Below, piece by piece: positions 23,351 through 29,687 of a stretch of 31,991 bases of DNA. Origin of the DNA: JAVKSL01 sp039583695 (GTDB taxonomy: Bacteria > Actinomycetota > Acidimicrobiia > Acidimicrobiales > JAJPHD01); assembly GCA_039583695.1 (NCBI GenBank), contig JAVKSL010000028.1, positions 1-31,991 of the forward strand, in the 5' to 3' direction. Each line of letters begins with the position of its first letter. Position 1 is the first letter of the stretch. The notes under the pieces are model-generated. The model saw only the letters and a program-made list of their open reading frames with translations. It was not told the DNA's origin and ran no database searches. Made by a program: the position numbers and the translations under genes.

Positions 23351-24120
23351 CGCCCCAGCATCCGGACCACTGCGCAAGCCGCCCCGAACCCGTTGTCGAT
23401 GCCCACCACCACCATGCCCGCCGCGCATGAAGCCAGCATCCCCAACAGCGCGGTCACCCCTTCCAAAGCCGCCCCGTAGCCCACGCTGGTGGGAACCGCC
23501 ACGACCGGCGCCGGGGTGATCCCCCCGACCAGGCTGGCCAAAGCGCCCTCCATGCCGGCGACGACCACCACTGCGTCAGCGGCGGCCAGCTCGTCCACGC
23601 TGGTGAGCAGACGGTGGAGCCCTGCGACGCCGCAGTCCACCAGCAGCGATGGTGCAAACCCGTAGGCCCCGAGCGTGGCCACGCACTCCGCGGCAACCGG
23701 CAAATCCGCGGTGCCCGCGGTGATGACAGTGACCCGCGCTGGTTTGGGGGGGGAAGGGCGCCAGACCAGGGTGGACACGGCGGTGTGGCGCAAGGCGGCA
23801 TATTCCTCCAAGAGCCCCGTGCCGCCGGGGCTCGTCGCCACGGCCGCGCTGGACTGGTCGGCATCTGCCCTGGTAAGCAGCACCGGACCGCCACCCGGCT
23901 CGGCGAGCAGCTCGGCCACGATGGCCGCGCACTGCGCCGGCGTCTTGCCCGGCGCGTAGACGGCCTCGACCACCCCCTGGCGCAGGGCCCGGTGGTGATC
24001 GACCCGGGCAAAACCCAGGTCGGCCCACGGCAGCCGCCGCAGCCGGGTCACCGCCTCGTCGGCCGACGTGGCGCCGTCGCGCACCTCCTCCAGGAGTCTT
24101 CGCAGGGTGGCAGTGTCCAT
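23347..24120 (-). CDS. larB: nickel-pincer cofactor biosynthesis protein LarB
   Basis: The 257-residue protein carboxylates nicotinic acid adenine dinucleotide, the first step of nickel-pincer cofactor synthesis. The N-terminal helical part contains FARVDHHRALRQGVVEAVYAPGKT. The C-terminal half resembles AIR carboxylase (PurE): VTVITAGTADLPVAAECV, GVAGLHRLL, VVVVAGMEGALASLVGG and VPTSVGYGA. The start is ATG 24120 or the ATG two codons upstream at 24126. larC overlaps its stop, so both are one unit. The sulfur-insertion enzyme LarE and a LarA-type racemase are not in the window. Confidence 0.92.
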   Translation of the reverse strand: MDTATLRRLLEEVRDGATSADEAVTRLRRLPWADLGFARVDHHRALRQGVVEAVYAPGKTPAQCAAIVAELLAEPGGGPVLLTRADADQSSAAVATSPGGTGLLEEYAALRHTAVSTLVWRPSPPKPARVTVITAGTADLPVAAECVATLGAYGFAPSLLVDCGVAGLHRLLTSVDELAAADAVVVVAGMEGALASLVGGITPAPVVAVPTSVGYGAALEGVTALLGMLASCAAGMVVVGIDNGFGAACAVVRMLGR

Positions 24121-24139
24121 GGTCATTATCCTGCCTGCC
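24121..24139. promoter_or_regulatory. divergent larB/pheA promoter
   Basis: Only 19 bases separate the two start codons. Toward pheA, TATCCT (24127-24132) lies seven bases before the ATG, a leaderless arrangement. Toward larB, the overlapping CAGGAT (minus strand, seven bases before ATG 24120) or GATAAT (four bases before it) could serve. The larB side is less certain. Confidence 0.5.
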
Positions 24140-25075
24140 ATGGCGCCTTCGACCAGCATCGGGTACTTTGGACCACCGGGAACCTTCACGGAGGAGGCGC
24201 TGCTGAGCCAGCCCGACCTGGCCGGGGCGCGCCGGATGGCGTTCCCGACCATCGCCGAGGTGTTGGAGGCGGTGGAGACGGGATGCTGTGAGCTGGGTTT
24301 CGTGCCCATCGAGAACTCGATCGAGGGGACGGTGACGGCCACCATCGACGCCCTGGTGTTCGACCTGGACCTGGTGATTCGGCGGGAGGTGATGCTCGAC
24401 GTGCACCTCAACCTGCTGGCGCCACCGGGCACGAGCCTCGCCGACGTGCGCATGGTGGTGTCGTTTCCCCACGCCTCGGCGCAGTGCAAGGCGTACCTGA
24501 GCCAGGCCCTGCCTGGCGTGGCGGTTGCCGCCGCGGCCTCGACGGCCGACGCGGCCAGGGTCCTCGGGGAGCAGCGCACCCCAGGGACCGCGGCGCTCGC
24601 CCCCCTGCAAGCCGCCGCGCTGTACGGATTGGAGGTGCTGGCCTCATCGGTGGAGGACCATGCGGGGAATCAGACCCGATTCGTGCTGGTAGGGCGCAGC
24701 GGCGTGCCAGAGGCAAGTGGTCACGACCGCACGAGTGTGGCATGCTTCCAGCACGTGGACCGGCCAGGGACCCTGCACGCCATCCTGGGCCAGTTCGCGG
24801 CCAGGGACATCAACCTCACCAAGCTGGAGTCCCGCCCCACCAAGGCAGGCATGGGCCAGTACTGCTTCATCATCGACCTAGAGGGCCACATCGGCGACGA
24901 GCTGGTCGGCGACTGCCTTCGGGACCTGCACGCCAGCCTGGCAGACGTGAAGTTTCTCGGCTCGTACCCCGCGGCCGGCGAGGATGCCCCGGAGCGCAGG
25001 CGCGACGCGGACGCCGGGTGGCGGGCTGCGGCTCGATGGCTGGAAGCCCTAAGAGGCCAAATTGGGAAGGGGTGA
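24140..25075 (+). CDS. pheA: prephenate dehydratase
   Basis: The 311-residue enzyme converts prephenate to phenylpyruvate for phenylalanine synthesis. The catalytic domain begins with IGYFGPPGTFTEEALL (residues 7-22) and includes GFVPIENSIEGTV and a Thr-rich catalytic region near NQTRFVLVG (about 174-182). A C-terminal ACT domain (about 195-275) with the phenylalanine-binding ESRPTKAGMGQYCF segment gives feedback inhibition. A further 25 basic residues follow. No chorismate mutase domain is fused. The ATG at 24140 is chosen from the family N-terminus and the TATCCT spacing. Confidence 0.93.
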   Translation: MAPSTSIGYFGPPGTFTEEALLSQPDLAGARRMAFPTIAEVLEAVETGCCELGFVPIENSIEGTVTATIDALVFDLDLVIRREVMLDVHLNLLAPPGTSLADVRMVVSFPHASAQCKAYLSQALPGVAVAAAASTADAARVLGEQRTPGTAALAPLQAAALYGLEVLASSVEDHAGNQTRFVLVGRSGVPEASGHDRTSVACFQHVDRPGTLHAILGQFAARDINLTKLESRPTKAGMGQYCFIIDLEGHIGDELVGDCLRDLHASLADVKFLGSYPAAGEDAPERRRDADAGWRAAARWLEALRGQIGKG

Positions 25076-25367
25076 GCCCTCCAGCCTCGTGCCCACTCGA
25101 TGCCAGTGTGCCACCAGCCAGCCCACCAGCTGCTCGCATTGCGGTGCAAGGGTTGCCCGATGGCATCCCACAGGGTCTGGTTGGGGCTCCTGGTCACCAC
25201 CATGTCGGCATCGATGCCTTCTCTCACCAGTCGTCTTGCCCATCATGGCAGCGTTGGGCACTCAACGCGAGTACCCCAGGGCGCATATTCCCTGGTCAGG
25301 GCGCATTTTGGGATCGACTTTTTCAGGGCGAAGTAGCTAAGCTAGCTGAACAGGGAGGAACGGACCA
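25076..25367. other. 292-base gap before zwf leader
   Basis: I see no convincing gene. On the minus strand a GTG-started frame from 25227 begins MREGIDADMVVTRSPNQTLW and looks protein-like for about 50 residues. It has a stop just upstream and then runs antisense into pheA, so it may be a gene relic. TAGCTAAGCTAGCT at 25334-25347 is AT-rich by local standards and may belong to the zwf promoter. Confidence 0.35.
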
Positions 25368-25397
25368 GTGGCACGTGATGGGACCAAAAGGGCGTGA
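25368..25397 (+). CDS. 9-residue leader ORF coupled to zwf
   Basis: A GTG nine bases after GGGAGG (25353-25358) encodes MARDGTKRA and stops at a TGA that overlaps the zwf GTG as GTGA. The zwf start has only a poorly spaced AAAAGGG of its own. The peptide is basic and of unknown function. It is the second case in the window of a strong-SD mini-ORF overlapping its downstream gene. Confidence 0.55.
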   Translation: MARDGTKRA

Positions 25398-26833
25398 GCG
25401 GCACTGCGCCTGTCCCGCCGCACGCGGTGGTCCTTTTCGGGGCGACCGGAGATCTGGCGTGCCGCAAGCTCCTGCCGGGTCTGCTGCGCCTGTCGCTGGC
25501 CAAGCTGCTCCCCGAGTGCCGGATCGTCGCCACCTCGCTGGACGAACTCGACGACGAGGCCTACCGTGCCGTCGCCCGGTCCGCCTGTGACGAGTTTGCC
25601 GGCGGCGGCTTCACGGACGAGCATTGGCAGCGCTTCGCCAGCCGTATCAGCTACGTTCCCCAGTCCCGGGGCTCCCACGCCCTCGGGGAGGCCGTCCGCC
25701 TGGCTGAGTCGACCCTGCCGGGCGAGCCGCGCCGCCTTCACTACCTGAGCATCCCCCCGCAGGCAGCGGGCGCGGTGGTGCGCGTCCTAGCCGAGGCTGG
25801 GCTCGCCGAGCGCGCCCGGATCATCATGGAAAAGCCGTTCGGCACCGACCTGGCGAGCGCCCGGCACCTCAACTCCCTAGTCAAGGGTGTATTTGCCGAC
25901 GACCAGGTGTACCGGATCGACCATTTCCTGGGAAAGGAGGCCGCCCAGAACATCCTCGCCTTTCGGTTCGCCAACGGTCTCTTTGAACCGATCTGGAATC
26001 GCCAGCACATCGACCACATCCAGATCGAGGTCCCCGAGACCCTCTCGGTGGGGCCGCGAGCTGGCTTCTACGAGCAGACCGGGGCGTTCCGCGACATGGT
26101 GGTCACGCACCTTTTCCAGATCCTCGCCTTCGTGGCCATGGAGCCGCCCACAGCCCTCGAGCCCCGCGCGATCAACGAGGAGAAGAACAAGGTGTTTCGC
26201 TCCTTGCGCCCAATCGATCCGTCCAGGGTGGTCCGGGGCCAATACGAGGGTTACCGCTGGAGCGAGGGAGTCCCGCAGGATTCGGACACAGAGACATTCG
26301 TGGCCTTGCGCTGCGAGATCGACAATTGGCGTTGGGCGGGGGTGCCCTTTTTCTTGCGGACCGGCAAGCAGATGGCCGAGGGGGCACGAATCGTCTCAAT
26401 CGCCTTCCGCGAGCCACCGCGCTCGATGTTCTCCGCGGACTCTGGGGTCGGGACTCAAGGCCCCGACCACCTGACATTCGACCTGGCGGAGGCCGCGAGG
26501 ATGTCGCTCTCGTTCTACGGAAAGCGTCCGGGTCCAGGGATGAGACTCGACAAGCTGAGCCTGCAGTTCGCCCTCCACGACACCGACGAGGCAGCGGAGG
26601 TGCTCGAGGCCTACGAGCGCCTTATCCACGACGCCATGATCGGTGATCAGACCCTGTTCACCAATGCCGAGGGGATCGAGCGTCTGTGGGAAGTGTCCCA
26701 GCCGTTGTTGGACGCGCCCCCTGAGGTTCAGCTCTACCGGGTCGGCTCGTGGGGGCCTTCGGCGATAAACGAGTTGGTGGCGCCGCGCAGGTGGCGGCTA
26801 CCCTTCCACCACCGCTGGCGCGACCAACGGTGA
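25394..26833 (+). CDS. zwf: glucose-6-phosphate 1-dehydrogenase
   Basis: The 479-residue enzyme oxidises glucose-6-phosphate to the lactone, the entry to the oxidative pentose phosphate pathway, and makes NADPH. The nucleotide-binding GATGDLACRKL is at residues 16-26. The active-site RIDHFLGKE begins at Arg174 with the catalytic His177. IMEKPFGTD and the substrate-contacting RTGK in FFLRTGKQM are present. The length is typical. The GTG start overlaps the leader ORF stop. The usual neighbours opcA, tal or pgl are not seen, but a 49-codon frame overlaps its stop. Confidence 0.94.
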   Translation: MSGTAPVPPHAVVLFGATGDLACRKLLPGLLRLSLAKLLPECRIVATSLDELDDEAYRAVARSACDEFAGGGFTDEHWQRFASRISYVPQSRGSHALGEAVRLAESTLPGEPRRLHYLSIPPQAAGAVVRVLAEAGLAERARIIMEKPFGTDLASARHLNSLVKGVFADDQVYRIDHFLGKEAAQNILAFRFANGLFEPIWNRQHIDHIQIEVPETLSVGPRAGFYEQTGAFRDMVVTHLFQILAFVAMEPPTALEPRAINEEKNKVFRSLRPIDPSRVVRGQYEGYRWSEGVPQDSDTETFVALRCEIDNWRWAGVPFFLRTGKQMAEGARIVSIAFREPPRSMFSADSGVGTQGPDHLTFDLAEAARMSLSFYGKRPGPGMRLDKLSLQFALHDTDEAAEVLEAYERLIHDAMIGDQTLFTNAEGIERLWEVSQPLLDAPPEVQLYRVGSWGPSAINELVAPRRWRLPFHHRWRDQR

Positions 26834-26979
26834 GCGCCACAGCCCCGGAGCGGGCTCCGGTGCCGTCAGGCTCCGACGAGGGGGAGCCCGGGGTCTGGCA
26901 CCCCGACGGCCACGTGATAGTCCGCGGCCTGCGCGACGTCGGACTGCGCACTTCGAGCACCTGCATCTCAGCGGCGTAA
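26830..26979 (+). CDS. small ORF overlapping the zwf stop, unknown
   Basis: GTG at 26830 overlaps the zwf TGA (GTGA) and opens a 49-residue frame containing HPDGHVIVRGLRDVGLRTSST. I do not recognise it. The overlap favours translation by coupling, but the length is small, and a minus-strand frame over the same bases also looks protein-like. It may be a relic or chance. Confidence 0.3.
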   Translation: MSATAPERAPVPSGSDEGEPGVWHPDGHVIVRGLRDVGLRTSSTCISAA

Positions 26980-27183
26980 CAGTGGTGGTCGCAGACGATG
27001 ATCCCGACGTCGCCTGGCTCGGATCGTCGAGGGCTGGGGCGTGCCCCACATCCAGGCCAATCACACCTTGGCGACGGTCTCGCCGATAGTCCGGCTGGTG
27101 TCCGGCGGGCCAATCCGTCGTCCGTTCGTAGGCCGCCCTGGGTAGCGGACGGTCAGCGTGCGCGGTGGTGTAAGACTGTGAGT
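26980..27183. other. gap between zwf region and tRNA-Ser
   Basis: No supported gene. A minus-strand frame running from 27113 to about 26870 carries two cysteine pairs (CDWPGC and CDHHC) and the segment IIVCDHHCYAAEMQVLEV, which look zinc-ribbon-like. It has no ribosome-binding site and continues antisense into zwf. TAAGACT at 27169-27175 may be a -10 for the tRNA. Confidence 0.3.
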
Positions 27184-27267
27184 GGAGGGATGGCAGAGCG
27201 GCCGAATGCGAGGCTCTTGAAAAGCCTTGGGTGATGAGCCCCGGGGGTTCGAATCCCCCTCCCTCCG
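27184..27267 (+). tRNA. tRNA-Ser (anticodon TGA)
   Basis: The acceptor arms GGAGGGA (27184-27190) and TCCCTCC (27260-27266) pair fully and are followed by a G discriminator. The anticodon stem AGGCT/AGCCT encloses CTTGAAA, giving anticodon TGA. The T arm is GGGGG-TTCGAAT-CCCCC. The long variable arm is the class II feature of serine tRNAs. The CCA end is not encoded. Confidence 0.95.
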
Positions 27268-27317
27268 CCCGCCCGCCCCCCCCGCCCTCCCGGTAGCGGC
27301 CCTGACAGCGAGGCGTC

Positions 27318-27346
27318 TTGACTCCGCTGTGCCCGCGGTGTAGAAA
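27318..27346 (+). promoter_or_regulatory. sigma-70-type promoter of the Rpf gene
   Basis: TTGACT (27318-27323), a 17-base spacer and TAGAAA (27341-27346) form a near-consensus promoter, the best in the window. The transcript would begin near 27353 and carry a leader of about 130 bases before the GTG at 27484. Weak stems are visible in the leader (CGGCC/GGCCG near 27392, GTCGC/GCGAC near 27432-27460). Confidence 0.65.
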
Positions 27347-27483
27347 GGTCCTACCGAGTCGAGGGGCGATGACCCGTCCTCAGGTCTTGGCGCGGCCTTG
27401 GGTGGCCGTCAGACATACAACGCACGTGAGTGTCGCCTTGCGGCCGGTCGAGCCAGCGACGCTTAACCGGAAGGACTGAGCCC

Positions 27484-28779
27484 GTGACGATACCCTCCCT
27501 GCTGGCAAGCCGACTTTCCCCGGTACTACCCGTTCCCGAGGGTTCCGGTGCCCCAGCCACGGCCCGGCGTCGCCGCGTGGTGACGGCTCTGGCCGGAACT
27601 GGAACCGTGACCCTGTTGCTCGGCTTGGCGCCGGGCCTGGCGTTGCTGAACTGGGTGGGCGTAGTCACCTTGGCTGCACTGGCCTTCTACGGGGCACTTT
27701 TGTATCGCGGCCGCCTGTCGCAAATCCTCCATGACTGGCGGCCCCTTGGCGCCGAGCCGCCGGTGGCCGTCCTGTACGCCATCGCCATCAGCCTTTGGGC
27801 CGCCGCATGGACGCGTAGGCTCGTGCAGCTTGCGAACGCGCGTCTGGGCGTGGCGTCGACCAGCCCTGCCCAGGTCGTCGGCCTGCGGGTCTGGCTCGCA
27901 ATAGCTCGGGGCCAGACCAGCCTGTCCCGGATCTCCATGCGCGCCCTGGCCGCGTCGGCCATAGCCTCGGCAGGCGTGGCAGCCGCCGGGTCCCTGGCAG
28001 CCGGGGCCACGCCCACCACGACAGTCCCGGTCACCTCGGTCCTGCACGACCTGGCGCAGTGCGAATCCGGCAGCAACTACACCGCCGACACCGGCAACGG
28101 CTACTACGGGGCATACCAGTTCTCGCTGTCCACCTGGCGGGGACTGGGTTTGAGCGGGCTTCCGAGCAAAGCCTCGCCCGCCACCCAGGACGAGGCCGCT
28201 CTCCTCCTGTTCAAAAAAGCAGGATGGGCGCCGTGGCCCACGTGCTCCGCCCAGCTCAGGCTCAGGTCGCCGGGTCTGCCGCGCCGGACTGGCCTGGTGT
28301 ACCGGACTGGTCCGGTACACAGGACCGATGTCACCCACAGGACCGATGTCACCCACAGGACCGATGTCACCCACAGGACCGATGTCACCCACAGGACCGA
28401 TGTCACCCACCGGACCGACGACGGGGCCCGTTCCCAGCTCACCACCACTGGGCGGCAGGTAGCCTCAGACAAGAGCTACACGGTCCAGGCGGGCGATACC
28501 TTGAGCGCCCTAGCGGAGCGCTACGGGGTCAGCGTCGCGGCCCTGAGCGCGACCAACCACCTGAGTGACCCCAACCTGATCCTGGTCGGCCAGATCCTGA
28601 GCGTTCCTGGCATGACGGCCGATCGGACGGCAGTCTCCGCGTCCAGCTACACCGTCCAGGCGGGCGACACCTTGAGCGCCCTAGCGGAGCGCTACGGGGT
28701 CAGCGTCGCGGCCCTGAGCGCGACCAACCACCTGAGTGACCCCAACCTGATCCTGGTCGGCCAGATCCTGAGCGTCTGA
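27484..28779 (+). CDS. membrane-anchored Rpf-type muralytic protein with two LysM domains
   Basis: The 431-residue protein has a transglycosylase-like resuscitation-promoting-factor domain at about 185-254. AQCESGSNYTADTGNGYYGAYQF contains the catalytic Glu194, and Cys193-Cys254 is the usual disulfide. The domain is preceded by an unusual membrane region with hydrophobic segments near 32-73, 93-110 and 153-175. After it come five HRTDVT repeats (279-308) and two almost identical LysM domains (331-374 and 388-431) that would bind peptidoglycan. It would cleave cell-wall glycan and promote growth or exit from dormancy. The GTG follows GGAAGGA at nine bases. The protein ends exactly at the end of the second LysM. 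Confidence 0.88.
   Translation: MTIPSLLASRLSPVLPVPEGSGAPATARRRRVVTALAGTGTVTLLLGLAPGLALLNWVGVVTLAALAFYGALLYRGRLSQILHDWRPLGAEPPVAVLYAIAISLWAAAWTRRLVQLANARLGVASTSPAQVVGLRVWLAIARGQTSLSRISMRALAASAIASAGVAAAGSLAAGATPTTTVPVTSVLHDLAQCESGSNYTADTGNGYYGAYQFSLSTWRGLGLSGLPSKASPATQDEAALLLFKKAGWAPWPTCSAQLRLRSPGLPRRTGLVYRTGPVHRTDVTHRTDVTHRTDVTHRTDVTHRTDVTHRTDDGARSQLTTTGRQVASDKSYTVQAGDTLSALAERYGVSVAALSATNHLSDPNLILVGQILSVPGMTADRTAVSASSYTVQAGDTLSALAERYGVSVAALSATNHLSDPNLILVGQILSV
28320..28409 (+). repeat. 18-bp coding minisatellite, five perfect units
   Basis: CAGGACCGATGTCACCCA is repeated five times without change inside the Rpf gene, followed by a partial sixth copy. Each unit adds six residues (HRTDVT) to the linker between the catalytic domain and the LysM domains. 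Copy-number change would keep the frame. Confidence 0.93.
28474..28775 (+). repeat. 131-bp direct repeat encoding the two LysM domains
   Basis: 28474-28604 and 28645-28775 are the same apart from two substitutions, both within the first 30 bases. The near identity, including synonymous positions, shows a recent duplication or gene conversion. Confidence 0.93.
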
Positions 28780-28846
28780 GAGCGTTCTAGCGGTCTAGGT
28801 GGTGACGGCCTAGGGTGGTCGTGCCTACCAAAAGGAGCTGTAGCCA

Positions 28847-28894
28847 ATGGGCACAGGAACCATCAGTGACATAAATAGGGGACCTCTTAGATGA
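28847..28894 (+). CDS. 15-residue leader ORF coupled to the O-methyltransferase
   Basis: An ATG nine bases after AAGGAG (28832-28837) encodes MGTGTISDINRGPLR and stops at a TGA that overlaps the methyltransferase ATG as ATGA. A TAGGGT at 28811-28816 is a candidate -10. The strongest ribosome-binding site serves this mini-ORF, so the enzyme is probably translated by reinitiation. The function of the peptide is unknown. Confidence 0.6.
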   Translation: MGTGTISDINRGPLR

Positions 28895-29532
28895 CCGACA
28901 TCGTCGATCCCAAGTTCGAGGCCTACGCAGAGAGCCACACCAGCGAGTCACCCCCTTACCTGGTTTCGCTGGCTGCCGAGACGCGTGACACGATGGAGTC
29001 ACCCGGGATGATGGTCGGTCCGGTGGAGGGCAAGTTCCTCGAGATGCTCGTGTTCACCTCACGGGCGTCGCGGGTGCTCGAGATCGGGACCTTCACCGGC
29101 TATTCGGCACTGTGCATGGCCGCGGCGTTGCCCCCCGCCGGGCACATCACGACGTGTGAGTCCAACCCGCACCACGCGGAGGTGGCCCGCCGGCACATCG
29201 CGGCCAGCGGGTTCGCGGACATGATCGAGGTCATCGAGGGTCCGGCACTGGAAACCATCGCCAAGCTGCCTGGCCCGTTCGACCTGATCTTCATCGACGC
29301 CGACAAGGCCTCCTACGTGGATTATTACGAGCTGGCGCTGACCAAGGTGACCGGGCGAGGGATCATCGTGGCCGACAACACCTTCTGGGGCGGGGCGGTG
29401 ATCGACCCAAAGGACCGCAGCGCCGACACCACAGCCATCCGAGCCTTCAACGACCACGTCGTGAAGGACAACCGGGTGACTTGTGTCCAGCTCACCATAC
29501 GTGACGGGGTCACGCTGATCCGGCTGCGGTAG
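28891..29532 (+). CDS. class I SAM-dependent O-methyltransferase (caffeoyl-CoA type)
   Basis: The 213-residue protein is of the OMT family 3 type, which methylates catechol-like hydroxyls with S-adenosylmethionine and a divalent metal. VLEIGTFTGYSAL (residues 62-74) is the SAM-binding motif I. FDLIFIDADKASYVDYYE (about 131-148) and IIVADNTFWGG (about 155-165) carry the metal- and substrate-binding acidic residues. The length is normal. Actinobacterial members often have unknown substrates. The ATG overlaps a leader ORF stop, and GGGGA eight bases upstream is a weaker own site. Confidence 0.92.
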   Translation: MTDIVDPKFEAYAESHTSESPPYLVSLAAETRDTMESPGMMVGPVEGKFLEMLVFTSRASRVLEIGTFTGYSALCMAAALPPAGHITTCESNPHHAEVARRHIAASGFADMIEVIEGPALETIAKLPGPFDLIFIDADKASYVDYYELALTKVTGRGIIVADNTFWGGAVIDPKDRSADTTAIRAFNDHVVKDNRVTCVQLTIRDGVTLIRLR

Positions 29533-29579
29533 CTCGGCTCCCCGTTGTGACGCCCAGCGCCAGCCCGCGACGCCACGAA

Positions 29580-29608
29580 GGGCGAGCGGGCAAAGGGGCG
29601 AGCGGGCA
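29580..29608. repeat. 13-bp direct repeat
   Basis: GGGCGAGCGGGCA occurs at 29580-29592 and again at 29596-29608, in the gap between the methyltransferase and the end of the catalase gene. No function is evident. Confidence 0.7.
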
Positions 29609-29636
29609 CAGGCTCAATTTCTAAAAGGAGGTGCCG

Positions 29637-29668
29637 CCGGGCAGGAGCTGGGGGGAGCCCCCGCCCGG
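29637..29668 (-). terminator. candidate terminator of the catalase gene
   Basis: On the minus strand, about 20 bases after the catalase stop, CCGGGC and GCCCGG form an outer stem with an inner GGGGG/CCCCC pairing. CTCCTTTT follows about a dozen bases later. The T-run is not immediately adjacent, so efficiency is uncertain. Confidence 0.4.
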
Positions 29669-29687
29669 ACGACACCGGTGCCGCCCC

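Noticed and set aside
22370..23479. A 369-codon plus-strand frame opposite larC
   Set aside because: Antisense to larC, His/Gln/Pro-rich, and without recognisable domains.
27353..27483. c-di-AMP (ydaO-type) riboswitch before the Rpf gene
   Set aside because: Position and gene type fit, but I cannot find the conserved core sequences, so I list only an uncharacterised leader.
28317..28420. CRISPR or intergenic repeat
   Set aside because: The 18-bp units lie in frame inside the Rpf gene and encode a regular peptide linker.
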